Program-made: the position numbers and the translations under genes
The notes under the pieces: generated by a model
The model's input: only the letters and a program-made list of their open reading frames with translations
Databases searched by the model: none
Told to the model about the DNA's origin: nothing
Origin: Ophiocordyceps camponoti-saundersi (nom. inval.)
Lineage: Eukaryota > Ascomycota > Sordariomycetes > Hypocreales > Ophiocordycipitaceae
DNA length: 64,000 bases
Direction of reading: 5' to 3'
NCBI GenBank assembly: GCA_003339415.1
Contig: PDHQ01000068.1
Location: 1-64,000, forward strand
Shown here: positions 25,875 to 38,558 of the stretch, in pieces
Position numbering within the stretch: the stretch's first letter is position 1
How the letters are laid out: each line of letters starts with the position of its first letter

Positions 25875-27245
25875 AGCTATTTATTTAAAGATTAAAAGCT
25901 CCCTCTTTATTAGGGGTGCTTAGGAAGATTTTTATAGATAAACTAAATATTAAGTAAAGTAAATCTTATAATTATTTCTTAAAGCTTTCTTATAGCTTTT
26001 AAAAGAATAAAGCGTTATTATATAATAAATTAAAAGCTTTATTAAGAAATTCCTTATAATAATTTTAATTTTATATAATTATATTTTAGCTATTTTTTAA
26101 TAACCTTAGTAACTATTATTTTAGAGATTACTATAGGATTATTTTATTAATTAAGGTCCCTCCTTATATAACTTTTAAAATAACTTTTAGGATAGCTTTA
26201 TATAAAATAAAAGAGACTCCAGCCCCCTTTATAGCTTTTATAATAATTCTAAAAAACCTAGCTTTCGCCTTTCCCCTTATATAACTAATTTATAATAGCC
26301 TAATTACTCTTAAAAAGATAATAACTTTTAATAAAGGATAGCGTAAAGAATAAAATTATTTAAAATAACTATATAATATCTTATATAATAAGGTTAAACT
26401 CTTTATATTATATTACTAAAAAATTAATATTACTAAGAATTAATATTACGCTATCTTTTTAAATATTCTTATAAGTTTTATATTATTATATTACCTTTAT
26501 TATATAAAATCTAAAAAAATAAAATAAGATTTATAAAATACTTAATTAATATTTTAATATAATATTAAATTATATATATATATATATTATATTCCGCTAA
26601 GAACTTATAAGGTATTTAAGTATATAGAAGGTAAAAAGAGAGGAAAAACTAAGCTAAGCTTAGAGGAAAACCCCTTACTAAGTAATTAATAACTAGTAAG
26701 GTAATAATAATAAGTAAGGAGAGGGTATTATAGCGAGCCTTATACTAGTTCGCTAAGTTATAATAGCGAGTTTAGCGTAAATTAAGCCGGGGTCTAAAAG
26801 TTACTAAAGTAAGGGCGGTAATAAACTTTAGCTATAAAAAGGTAAATATAAGCTAAATTTTTAATAAAAGGGGAAAAGTATATATTATTATAAAAGGGAA
26901 AAGTATATATTAATATAGACCGTAGCGCTTTATAGTTAGTAAATAGTTTATTATAAAATATAAAATTTTATAGCTTATATAATATAAAGCCCCTGTTTTT
27001 AAATAAATAATTTTAAATTTTAACTTTCTTTTTTATAATAATAATAACTTATAATTATAAAATAAGAATTAAAAATAAATAAGCTACGCTTTATAATAAT
27101 AATATTTTTAAACTTATTTAAAGTCGCGTTTATTATTTATATACTAGCTATTAAAATTAGCTAAATAAGTTATACTTTATTTAAGCTAAATATTAATAAA
27201 ATTAAGCTAATATCTAATAATAGTAAACGCGTATATATATATTAC
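25875..27245. other. AT-rich spacer, no gene seen
   Basis: RIP-mutated DNA. It includes a TA dinucleotide tract near 26571-26587 and a GC-richer patch at 26690-26830 with repeated TATAGCGAG. I recognise no gene or repeat family. Confidence 0.5.
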
Positions 27246-27259
27246 TTATATATAAATAA

Positions 27260-29116
27260 TAACTTTTATAACTTTTATATATTTTATAAACTTTACGCTT
27301 ATAGTAATATAAATATAAACTTTTTACTTTTATATTATAAGTAGACTCCTCTCCTTTTATTACCTTATAATAATAATAAGCCGCGCTTAAAGTAACTTTA
27401 AAAAAGAGGGTAATACTATATAAGTTAATTATAATTATAAATTTTTTTTTAAAATATAGCTTTACTCCGAATTATAATAATCTTAAATTTAAAAATTTAT
27501 TATACTTAATACTTTATTAAATGCTAAAATAAATATTAATAAGATTATTTCTAGAAATGCTTTTATTTTTATATAAGTAATTATTAAATAAATAGTAGAG
27601 TTTAAAAAGGTCTTAGGAGGCGCCCCCCTTATTTTAACTTTATTAATTAATAATATCTTTTTAGCTATTATAGTTATAATTTTCTTTTTTAAATAACTTT
27701 AGGGGGAGTAGAATATTTTTAATATAAGTTATAATTATAGCTAAAATGCTAAAGAAAATTATTAAAAAGTAAATTTCTAAGTAATATAAATAATAGCTTA
27801 TAATTCGCTTTAACTTTATTATTATTTTATTTAAAGTTTAAAGCTTTAAAATAATTATAATAAATATTAATTATAAATTTTATAAGTAAAGCTAAGCTTT
27901 TATAATAAGGAGATTTCTTAATAATAATATTATAATAGTATTTTAAAATATTATTTATAAGCTTTAATTTAATTTAAAATAACTTTATATTATTTTTAGA
28001 GAAAAGGTATATTTAATTAGTAAAGCTTATACTTTAATTATAAAAAAATACTAATATAAGCTTTATAATAAGGTAATAAGAAAGCTTTTTAGAAAAAAAT
28101 TTAGTTTTTAAATATAGTTTTAATAATATAATTATATATAAAAAATATTATTTAAAAATTTAATAAAGCTTTTTAATAATTATTATTAATAATATAATAA
28201 ATATAAATTAAGTTTATAATAAAAATATAATAATATAAATAAAGATTTTTAACGCTAAATTATATATATTAAAAATCTAACCTTAATAATATTTTAAATA
28301 TTATTAATTTAAATATATTACTAGATATTATATAATAAAGCTATAATATAATAAATACTTTATTATTTTATATATAAAGGGCGAGTTTACTTATTTTATA
28401 GCTTATAAAAAAAGATTATATTTATTTTTTTTATTAAAAGTTTTACCTTAAGTAAAGTTAACTTTATTTTAAAATAAAAATAAAATAAAATTAAGTAAAA
28501 GATATATATATTTCCTAACTTGAAAATTTATAAATTAAAATTTTATATATATTACTTTTTTTCCCTTTTAATATTAATTAGAGTTTAATAATAATAAGAG
28601 CGTAAACGCTAAAAAGTAAATATAATAATATTTTTTTAACTTTTTTTTAAACTTATTTATAGCTTTATTATAATAATTTAGCTATTTTTTAAAATTAGCT
28701 ATTATAAAGTTTATTATAAAATAATAAAATTTTTATATATTTCTTAGCTATATTAATAAGGCCTTAATTAATTAAATTATTAAAGCTATTTTAATTAACT
28801 ATAAAGATTTAGTTTATAATAATAATAATAGCTAAAAAGATAAGTAAGCTATATAAACTTTATATTAAACTTAGTTTATATATAGTTTTATTATTATAAA
28901 GTTTACTTTAAAAGAAATATTAGCTTTTTAATTATTAGTTATTACTTAACTTATTAAATATATAAAATATTAGGTATAATTAAGGTTTAACTTAAAGCTA
29001 AGGTAATATTTAAGGAAAGGGTTTTACTATAAGTTTTTTAATTTTTCCCTCTTTTAAAATATATAGAAGATAATTTTAAGCTATATAAAGTATATTAATA
29101 TATTAATATTATTATT
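27260..29116 (+). mobile_element. Family B element, full copy 3
   Basis: 1857 bp between 14-bp repeats TTATATATAAATAA (27246-27259 and 29117-29130). The 5' end has an extra TAACTTTTAT before the usual start. The tail is TTAATATTATTAT. Heavier RIP than copy 2. Confidence 0.8.
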
Positions 29117-29270
29117 TTATATATAAATAAATTTTACTTTTATATTTATATATTTTTAGCTTAAGGATAAAATTAAGAAACTTTATATTATATTAGCTAA
29201 ATAATATAATAAGTAATTAAAGTTTAGTAAAGTATAAGCTATAGCTAAGGAAAATCTCTCTTTAATTTAA

Positions 29271-29573
29271 TAATAATATTAATATACTAATATACCTTTT
29301 ATAGCTTAAAACTATCTTATACATATTCTAAAAAGAGGAAAAACTAAAAAACTTAAAGTAAAACCTTTCTTTTAAATATTACCTTAGCTTTAAGTTAAAT
29401 ATTACCTATACCTAATATTTTATATATTTAATAAATTAAGTAATAAATAATAATTAAAAAGCTAATATTTCCTTTAAAATAAACTTTATAATAATAAAAA
29501 AATATATAAATTAAGTTTAATATAAAGTTTATATAGCTTATTTATCTTTTTAACTATTATTATTATTATTAAT
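29271..29573 (-). mobile_element. Family B outer copy, left fragment (3' part)
   Basis: The first ~300 bp of a minus-sense B copy, broken at its internal ATT tract. The remainder resumes at 41076-42635. The flanks TCTCTTTAATTTA (29258-29270) and TCTTTTTAATTTA (42636-42648) match at 12 of 13 bases, which supports treating the two pieces as one insertion. Confidence 0.75.
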
Positions 29574-30190
29574 AATTTTTATATATTTTATAAACTTTAC
29601 GCTTATAATAATATAAATATAGACTTCTTATTCTTATATTATAAGCAGATTCCGCTCCTTTTATTACCTTATAGTAATAGCTAGCCACGCCTAAAATAAC
29701 TCTAAAAAGGAGGGTAACGCTATATAGGTTAATTATAACTATAAAAATCTTTTACTTAAAATATAGCTTTACTCTAAATTATAGTAATCTTAAACTTAAG
29801 AGTTTATTATATTTATTACCTTATTAGAAGCTAAAATAAATATTAGTAAGATTATTTTAGGAGATATTTTTATTTTTATATAAGTAATTATTAAATAAAT
29901 AGCGGAATCTAAAAAGGTTTAGGGAGGTGCCCCCTTTACTTTAACTTTATTAGTTAATAATATCTTCTTAGCTATTATAGCCGCGGTTTCCTCTCTTTTC
30001 TATAGCTTTAAGGGGAGCGGATCTCCTTTAATATAAGCTATAATTATAGCTAAAACGCTAAAGAAAATTATTAAAAAATAAATTCCTAAGTAATATAAGT
30101 AATAACTTATAATTTATTTTAACTTTATAGCTACTTTATTTTAAGTTTAAAGCTTTAAAGTAATTATAATAAATATTAATTATAAATTTT
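29574..30190 (+). mobile_element. Family B inner copy, part 1 of 3
   Basis: The 5' third of a plus-sense B copy inserted in the ATT tract of the outer copy. It stops at ATTTT, the target of the family C element, and continues at 37918. Confidence 0.8.
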
Positions 30191-30400
30191 TATAATAGTC
30201 TTACTATAGCGACTATAAAAGTAAGCTAAAGTAATATTATAATTAAAGCTATTAAAGAGAGGAAGGAGAGGGGAGCGAAGCCCCCCTCCTAAGCTAGCTA
30301 TATACCCCGCGCGATAACTAAGCGCTATTAAGAAAACCTAAATATATCCGCTATAATCCCCCCTATCTAGCTATAATTAGTTATAGACTAATCCCTTATA
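30191..30400 (+). repeat. Family C 5' LTR
   Basis: 210 bp, TATAATAGTCTTAC...AATCCCTTATA. It contains AGAGGGGAGCGAAGCCCCCC, a small GC inverted repeat, and CCCCGCGCG. Confidence 0.85.
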
Positions 30401-31759
30401 TAGCCCCCTCCCTAAGCTAGCTAAGGAGGTAGGAGTATAGGACGGAAAAGTTATATATTATTACGCTAGTAAGATATTTTATATAATCCCTAGCTAATAG
30501 CTTAATAGCCTCCGTAAAAATAAAGATAAAAGGGCGGAAAAGCTTTTTTATAGCTTAAGGAATTAAACTTTAATTTTTATAAGGAAGATTCTAATAAGCT
30601 TAGAATTATAATACCGCTTAAGGTAAGAAAAGATAAACTTATATATTAGTAATAAAAACTTACTTATATAACTAATATATAAGATTAAATAGTATTATAT
30701 TAATTATAAGAAGCTTAGAAAATACCCTAATTATAATAAATAGTAAAGCTAGCTATATACTTATTATTATATATTACTAGTACTAATTTATAAGCTAAGG
30801 CGTAATATAACTATAGTATATATTTACTAATAAATTTACGCGCCTAAGCTGCGCGCGGACTATCCTTATATAAAATAATATAATAAAGCTAGAAATTACC
30901 TAGACTATAATATCTAGCGTATACTTATCCCTCCTTACTTATTATCCCCTTAATTAAAACTCTCCGAGGCTATACTTAACTTACCCGCTCCGCTTATATC
31001 GAGCCCTAACCCTAATACCCTTATTTACCTATAAAGCTTCGGATAATTACGCTTAAAGTAACCGATTTAGTTATAATAAAAATAACGCCGTTACTTAATA
31101 ATACCTAAAAGGCGAGAAATTATAAATAAAATATTTATTAAGTTAGCTATAAAGGGGGGCGGTAAATTAACTAGTATATTAAGAATATTCCTAAAACTAA
31201 ATATTTTATTAAAGCCCTAGAGAAAGCTAATAAAGGCCGTATATATTATAAGCTAGTTCTTATAATCTAAGCGCTCTTATAACTCCTTATATAGCTTAGA
31301 TAAAAGTAAAATAATCTTAATATAATTAAATTAATATAATAGCCCGGCCTTAAAAAGAGAAAACTCCTACTTTATAATATATTCTTTAAAGGCCTCTAAT
31401 AGCCCTTAATATATCTTAACTAGGGAAAAACTTATATAGCGCTTTTTATAATTTTCCTTAAAAAGCTTAAAAATATATACTAAAAAAGCTTTAAGCTAAA
31501 AAGAAAAATTTATAGCTATAATAACGTATAGAAGGAATATTTATTAGAAAATACCGAAACGAGAAAAAATATAGTAAAACTAAGACTTAAGCTCCCTAAT
31601 TATAGCTCTATCGATAGTAAATTTAGTATATATAGCGGCTAGCTAAGAATTTAAGCTAGAATAAGCTAAGAGTAGCTCTAATATAGGTAAAATTTAATAG
31701 CGTTTTATATTAAAATCTTATTTTTATATTTAGTTAGTAGTAAGAGGAGCTTTAATTAA
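30401..31759 (+). other. Family C internal region, no recognised coding content
   Basis: 1359 bp, moderately RIP-mutated and richer in G+C than the B copies around it. I could not recognise gag, pol or any other domain in any frame. A two-unit CCCTAACCCTAA at 31004-31015 is noted separately and is not taken as telomeric. Confidence 0.6.
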
Positions 31760-31842
31760 TATAATAATTTTACTATAATAACTATAAAAGTAAGCTAAAG
31801 TAATATTATAATTAAAGCTATCGAAAAGAGAAAAGAGAGGGG
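31760..31842 (+). repeat. Family C 3' LTR, left part
   Basis: 83 bp that align with the start of the 5' LTR. It ends in AGGGG, the duplicated target of the Gypsy insertion. With 37791-37917 (127 bp) it sums to 210 bp. Confidence 0.85.
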
Positions 31843-32168
31843 TATTACGCACTAAGCACTTATAAGGATTTCCCCTAAATATTTTATAGTGATTTCTAAG
31901 GATCTTTAGCTATAATTACGTAACCTTAGAAACCTTATCGTAAAATCCTTAGGAAGACCTTAGTAGGAAATTACCCGGAAATAGAGTTAACTTTTTACTA
32001 GGATTTCCCTATACCCTCTCCTATCCCTACTAGTATATGCTTTTATATATTTTACTAGGATCTCGCTTATAAGAGTTTTTCCTCTTTTTTTTCCTTTCTC
32101 CTTAGCTTAGAATCTTTATTTATAATACTAATATTATTATTTAGTTAACGTATTTTATAGCTATAATA
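31843..32168 (+). repeat. Gypsy 5' LTR
   Basis: 326 bp. It shares the CTCTCCTATCCCTACTAG and TTTTTCCTCTTTT tracts with the 3' LTR. Most differences between the two LTRs are C/T or G/A at CpA/TpG sites. Confidence 0.93.
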
Positions 32169-32589
32169 CTATTCTAAGCTTAACTTTGCTAATAAGCGAT
32201 TAAGAAACTTATACCTTATTTTTATATTCCTATATAAGATAGAAAAAAACTTACTTATAACTAAAACTTAGATTATAACTAGCTTTAAAATATATATCCG
32301 GAGCCCTTAACTAAACTCTTAGGCGATCTAAGAGATTTGCTTTAAAGACGCCTAACCTTATAGTAAAATAAGATATTAGCGAAAACTAAACTACGATAAT
32401 AGCTACCTTTTCTTAAAATACTATTAATACGATTATACCGTAAAAATAGCGTGCAAAAATAGCGTAATTATAAGCGTAAATTATAAAACTTTAAAGTTAG
32501 TTAACTTAAAAGAACTAAAACCTAAACGTAGAAAGGACCTATTAAGAAATATTAACTATATTTAGTATAAGTAAAAAAATATTTATCCT

Positions 32590-33430
32590 AACTAGAAAGG
32601 CTATTTAGGATACTTTTATATTAGTAGCCCTAGTAAGATAGCTAAACCCCTCTTATTTTAATTTTACGAAAGTTCGCTATAAGGAGGTAAGTAAGTTTTC
32701 GGGTAAGAAAGAGGATTTTAGTACTTTCCTTATAAACCTAAAAAATAAGATAAGGTCTAATAAGATAACTTTTTAAAATAAGTAAGACTAGATAAGTATA
32801 TTATTCCGCGCGTTAAAAAGGAAAACTTATAAATTTTTAGAAACTTAATATAACTTAGAAAAACGCCCCTTTTCTAAATTAGCTAAGATAGTTTAGTACT
32901 TAAAGTTTACTTACGGAAATCCTAATAAATTTACCGAGGCTATAAACTAACTTTATAAATTAAATTTCTTATTAATAAGTAAGTAGGAAATTTAGGAGTT
33001 TTTTACGGAGTTCGACTATTTCGCAGCTAAGACCTAAGTTCCCTTAGCTTAGATTAAGTATATATTTTAAAATTACTTACTTGCTAATCTTAACCTAAGC
33101 TTTCTAATAAAAGCTAAAAATTTACATATAATATATAAAGAATTCTATAAGTATATAAAAAACGCTATATTTTACCGGAAGAAAAAGTTAACCTATTAGG
33201 AGTTTTCCCGTAAAAGCTAAGTAAGTAAAAAGGTAACCTTAGAAATATAGAAAAAAATTATAACTATAATTATAACTTTTTACTAAAAAAGCTAAGCTTT
33301 TAGTAAAAGTAAGAAGAAAGTTTACTAGGAAAATAGTACCTATTTTATTTATAGAAAGAAAGGCTATATAGCTAAGAACTACCCTAACTAATAAAAAATA
33401 AGGAGAGTCCGTAAAGTTTAGATGCCTTTA
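32590..33430 (+). pseudogene. Gypsy gag relic with mutated zinc knuckle
   Basis: A degenerate gag-like stretch ends in a CX2CX4HX4C zinc knuckle at 33341-33382 whose four ligand codons (33341, 33350, 33365, 33380) all now encode Tyr. TGT/TGC to TAT/TAC and CAT to TAT are exactly RIP changes. Spacing is intact: Tyr-X2-Tyr-X4-Tyr-X4-Tyr, with RKKG between the second and third. The start of gag was not determined. Confidence 0.75.
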
Positions 33431-34469
33431 CTTAATTCCGTTTAATTAAGTAACTCTAATTTAGGAAAAAAGTAAAACTATTATAAAGCTCCTTAATAAT
33501 TTTAAAAATATTACGTATAAGATAAAAGGTAGGAGAGTTATTTACTATTAATAGTTAAATTTAAATTAATAATATAGCTTTTCGTGCCTTTACTTTATAT
33601 AATACTAAAATAGACGCTTATCTCTTAGTTAGTTATCGTTTCGCGGAGTAAATAATAAAGCGCTTAGGCGCTAAGCTTATCCCCGTCCGTCCTATCCCCC
33701 TTATTAATTTCTAAAGCTATTAAGCTAGCTTAGTTTATAAGTATTTAATCGTTACCTTAGTAATTAATAGATAGTATTTTCTATAGGAAATCTGCTAAGT
33801 AACTAACTACGCTTAGGATCTTTTTATTAGCTTATTTTAGATAGCTAAGAAAAGGTTATTACTTAACTACGCGGCCTAGAAACTAATTTAGCTAAATAAT
33901 TTACTTACCCTTACTAAATACTCGCCTTCGATCTTATTACCTAAAAAGCCCTTTTTTAATAGAAATCTAAACTTAGCTATCTAAGCGGATACTAAGCGCC
34001 GGAACCGCCTTCTTTATTAAGATAAGCGTAAATATCGGATCCTCTAATACTTATAAAGGGAGAAAAGCTTTATATAGCCTATAAAGGAAAAGAAGCTAGC
34101 CTAAACTTTTACTAAGGATAACTAAGATATCGATAATATAAATAAAGATATTTTAAAAAAGTAACTTATCTACTAAGTTTAGTAAAACTTTTACTATCTA
34201 TAATAAGAAAAAATAACCTTATTAATATTTATAATATTTATAAAATTAAAAAATAATAACGATAACTTAACTATAATTATAAAGCTAAGCTTAGCTAGCT
34301 ATATATATATAAGATAGGAAATTCTATTTCCTTAAAGTAAAGAATCTAAGTATATTACTTATATATATAGTATAATCCCTCTAGCCTTTATATACTTTGA
34401 AAAATTCTTTAGTAAAAAGAAAGCTTATATTTTAGCTTATCCTTAGCTTAGCTATAATATAACTTTAGA

Positions 34470-37290
34470 ACTTAAGAAGCCCCTAAACTTAGTAAGACCT
34501 CTTTCTTATAAAATACTAATAAAATACCTATTTTTAGAAAAGGAGATTATTAACTACTTACTTAAGATTAGTTTTATTAAACTAAATATTAGCCCTTACG
34601 CCGCCTTTATTCTCTTCGCCTTAAAGCCGTACTTAATAGCTTAACGCTTTTATATTAATTACTAATAGATAAATAACTACCTAAAAAGTTAGATCTCGCT
34701 AGCCCCCTCCTTAAAAGGTATAGTATTTAGCTACCGGGAGGCGTAATAGTTCTCGAAAATTAATATTATTTAAGCATTTTACTATCTCCGTTTTAACCCT
34801 AACTTTAAGTACCTTATAGCTTTTTATATAAAGTTTAGTATATTCTATTAGCTTATTCTTCTATTTAGCCTTAAAGTAAAACTTACTTAGTTTTAAAATT
34901 TTATTAATATTTAATTTTATAATTTCCTTAACTATTATATAAGTATATACGCTAATAATATATTAATTTACTTAAATAGCGAAAAAAAGGAATATTAAAA
35001 AAAATACCGAGAAATAATCTAGCGCTTATACTAAGCGAACTTATAAGGAGATATCTAAAAATTAAAGTTTAATATTATTAAAATTAACTACCTTAGTATA
35101 ATATTATACGCGGGCTAAAAAATAAGCGTAAACCTTTATAAAGTATAAGCGATTTAAAATTAGAAATTTAAAAATCTCCGGGATCGTAAAGCTATCTATT
35201 TATTTGTAAGATTATATAACTTTATCCGGATTTTCTACTACTATACTAATATTACCGCGGAACCCCTAAACTATCTTTTAAAAAAAAATATTATTTTCGA
35301 GCTTAGACCGGAATAGAAGGAGGCCTTTAATAAGATAAAGGAATTAGCTACGTAAGCCTTAATACTTACTTTCTTCTATTCTAAACTCCTAACCTAGCTT
35401 AAAACTAACGCTTTTTAGAATATTACTACTAATATATTTTAGTAATAGTAAAATAACTAAGCGTAAAGGCTAATAAGCTTTTTCTTAAAGATAATAAACT
35501 TAGCTAAATATATATACCTAATCTAAGACTACGAACTTCTTATTATTATATAAAGCTTCGAGTATTTCTACTTAGAATTACTTAGTTAAAAGTTTAATAT
35601 AATTACGGACTATAAGGCTTTAGTTTACTTTATAATAAAAAGATTACTTTTTACTTATTAAGTTCGATAGTTTAATTTCCTTACTTAGTTTAATATTTAT
35701 TTCTTATATTAACTTAGCTAATTAAATATAGCTACTAATACCTTTTTACGTAAGATAGCTAAGCTTCTAATTATAAAAGCTTATAAGAAAGAGGAAAGGA
35801 TACTCGTAATAATTCCCCCGGAAAGCCTTAGATTTAAAGTCCCGACCTTAATTTTTATAATTACCTTAGTCCGCCTCGGAGAAAACTCTGCCTTATTAGG
35901 AGCGGAGTTAGTATAACTAATTCGGGAGGAGAATATAAGCTAGGATCTTAAATTTTATAATAACCTCCTAATTATTCCCGAATAAGATAATTAGAAAAAG
36001 CTCTTCTTTTATATTACCTTAATTTAGAATATATATAAGCTAGCTATTTTCGCTTATAATAACTAAAATAAGATTACTTAAATATTTTAGCGAGATTATT
36101 ATTAGCTTAGAATAAAATAAAATATTTATTAATATATTTATAACTATTATAAATATTAGAGGAATAAGACCTTATAAGATAAGACCCTAAGCTTACTATA
36201 CTTTTTACTTATTTAAATTTCTATATAGGAGTATATAGCTTATAATAAGAAAGCTATACTAAAAGACCGCTTTAAGTATAATTATATCTAAACTTTTATC
36301 TATAAGCTAAGCTAGATTATCGCCACGTTACTAAGTAAAAAGAACGATATAGTAAAGGTACTTATTAGACGCTACTTCCGATATTTCTATTATCTTTTTA
36401 GTATACTAAATATATAAATTACCGATAACGCTAGCTTATTTATCTTAGGATTTCTTAGTAAAATTAATTAGTTAACTAATATTAAGTATCGCTATAATAA
36501 TACCTTATACTTATAAATATAAGAAAGCGTAAAAGTAACTAACGAATACTTAGACTAGAGGCTACGGTTTTATACGAATAAATATTAGGATAATTAAAAT
36601 ACTTTCTTTCCCGCGCTAGACTTTATATATAACTCCTCGTAGCACGCTTCGATTAATATAATACCGCTTATAATTACCTTTAGTAAGGATATATAGAACC
36701 CCCTCTTAGTAGCTAGTCCCTTAGATCCCTTAATTATTTTAAGCCTAATTATTATAGCTTATAAACTTATCGCCTACGCGTAGGAAATATAATAATAAGC
36801 TTAAGCTATTATTAAGAAAGCTCGCCGTAAGTAGGAAATATAAGCAAATAGGAAATATCGCCCGGCAAATTTTATAGTTAGCGATAAGGTATTTCTTAGC
36901 TATAAAAACTTCTTTATAACCGTACTTACGATATGCCTAAATATATAATAATTAAAACCTTTTATAGTTATCGAAGAACGAGGCTATAGCTATATTCTTA
37001 ACTTACTAAATAGCTACCGGATAATAAACTTATTTTATACTAACCGCTTTCGGAAAGCTATTACGGATCCGCTATTAAGGTAAGAGATATCTCCTACTAA
37101 GCCGGAAAATATTAATAATATACTAAAATAAGAGGTTAAGTAGATCCTCTAATTTTAAGTTATTAGATAATATTATTAGTTAGAATATTAAGTCCGCTAG
37201 CATAGTTATAATTTAGATAAAACGTAATACCTTACTAAGAATTTTTATTATACGCTTATAGCTTTTAAGGAATTCTATAACTATTTCCTA
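34470..37290 (+). pseudogene. Gypsy pol relic: RT, RNase H, integrase, chromodomain
   Basis: Reverse transcriptase begins near 34480; SFIKLNISPYAAFILFALKP lies near 34565-34630 and the catalytic box IYANNILIYLNS near 34945-34980 (YADD to YANN by RIP). RNase H text ITDYKALVYF lies near 35600. Integrase text ITDNASLFILGFLSKI starts at 36418, with FFPALDFIYNSS near 36603-36640. A chromodomain-like segment, EV---L-------YY-LEY-VR-HSYNLD, occupies about 37130-37285. In-frame TAA/TAG stops are frequent and there are no TGA stops, as expected after TpG loss. I did not find a clear protease motif between gag and RT. Confidence 0.82.
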
Positions 37291-37459
37291 AGTACCGCCG
37301 GTTTACTTATTAACTTTTAGCGCTAGGTTAAAGCCGCCGCTATAGATTATAAGTACTAAAATAACGACTAAGATAATATAGCTATTTTTATAAGCACCTA
37401 GCTATATAATTACCGTTACTAGTTTTAATAAGTATATTAAGACTTTTATTAGGGGGTAA

Positions 37460-37785
37460 TATTACGCGCTAAGCACTTATAAGGATTTCCCCTAAATATT
37501 TTACGGTAATTTTTAAGAATCTCTAGCTATAATTATATAATTTTAGAAACCTTATCGTAAAATCCCTAGGAAAACTTTAATAGGAAATTACCCGGAAATA
37601 AAGTTAACTTTTTACTAGGATTTCCCTATACCCTCTCCTATCCCTACTAGCACGTGCCTTTATATATTTTACTAAGATCTCGCCTACGAGAGTTTTTCCT
37701 CTTTTCTTTCCTTTCTCCTTAGCTTAGAATCTTTATTTATAGTGCTAATACTATTATTTAGTTAACGTATTTTACGGTCGTAATA
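37460..37785 (+). repeat. Gypsy 3' LTR
   Basis: 326 bp. It is slightly less mutated than the 5' LTR and preserves TAGCACGTGCC and TTTTACGGTCG where the 5' copy reads TAGTATATGC and TTTTATAGCT. Confidence 0.93.
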
Positions 37786-37790
37786 AGGGG

Positions 37791-37917
37791 AGAGAAGCCC
37801 CCCTTCTAAGCTAGCTATATACCCCGCGCGATAACTAAGCGCTATTAGGAAGACCTAAATATATCCGCTATAATCCCCCTTATCTAGCTACGATTAGTTA
37901 TAAACTAATCCCTTATA
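37791..37917 (+). repeat. Family C 3' LTR, right part
   Basis: 127 bp that complete the 3' LTR begun at 31760. It ends AATCCCTTATA and is followed by the ATTTT duplication. Confidence 0.85.
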
Positions 37918-38558
37918 ATTTTATAAATAAAGCTAAGCTTTAATAATAAGAAAACTATTTAATAGCGATATTATAATAATATTTTAAGATATTATTTATA
38001 AGCTTTAGTTTAATTTAATATAGCTTTATATTATTTTTAAAAAAAAGATACGCTTAACTAATAAAAGTTATATTTTTATTATAAAATAGGTACTAATATA
38101 AGCTTTATAATAAGGCGGTAAGGAAGCTATTTAGAAAAAGATTAAGTTATTAAATAAAATCTTAGTAATATAATTATATATAAAAAAATATTATTTTAAA
38201 ACTTAGTAAAGTTTTTTAATTATTATTATTAATAATATAGTAAATATAAACTAAATTTATAATAAAAATATAATAATATAAGCGAAGATTTTTAATATTA
38301 AACTATATATATTAAAAGTTTAACTTTAATAATATTTTAAATATTATTAATTTAAATATATAGCTAAATATTATATAATAAAGTTATAATATAATAAATA
38401 CTTTACTACTTTATATATAAAAAGTAAGTTTACTTACCTTATAACTTATAAAAAAAAATTATATTATTACTTTTTTTATTAAAAATCTTACCTTAAATAA
38501 AGTTAATTTTACTTTAAAATAAAAATAGTATAAGACTAAGTAAAGGATATATATATTA
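37918..38558 (+). mobile_element. Family B inner copy, part 2 of 3
   Basis: Continues the B sequence interrupted at 30190. It ends with GGATATATATATTA (38545-38558), repeated at 40439-40452 beyond the next inserted B copy. Confidence 0.8.

Larger units (their letters stand above)
31843..37785 (+). mobile_element. Chromodomain Gypsy (chromovirus-type) LTR retrotransposon, complete but RIP-inactivated
   Basis: 5943 bp with two LTRs of 326 bp each (31843-32168 and 37460-37785) and a perfect 5-bp duplication AGGGG at 31838-31842 and 37786-37790. LTR ends are TATTACGC and GTCGTAATA, i.e. TGTTACG...CGTAACA before RIP. A purine tract AGGGGGT precedes the 3' LTR. Between them the plus strand carries, in order, a gag zinc knuckle relic, reverse transcriptase, RNase H, integrase and a chromodomain, the layout of Ty3/Gypsy chromoviruses. 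Frames are closed by TAA/TAG stops. It is the least RIP-mutated large element in the window and the innermost of the nest, so probably the youngest. Confidence 0.92.
30191..37917 (+). mobile_element. Family C small LTR element, interrupted by a Gypsy element
   Basis: Two 210-bp LTRs (30191-30400; 31760-31842 plus 37791-37917) surround a 1359-bp internal region and are flanked by ATTTT at 30186-30190 and 37918-37922. Removing it restores the continuous B sequence found in other copies (ATTATAAATTTTATAA). The LTRs read TA...TA, RIP forms of TG...CA. The position after the 5' LTR, TAGCCCCCTCC, could be a primer site beginning TGG before RIP. The internal region is too short for gag-pol, so this is a non-autonomous element of the TRIM/LARD kind. 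Strand is assigned only from the assumed primer site. The Gypsy element at 31843-37785 lies in the right LTR. Confidence 0.8.

Noticed and set aside
31004..31015. CCCTAACCCTAA, two units of the fungal telomere repeat
   Set aside because: Only two units, inside the family C internal region and far from any array; chance or part of the element.
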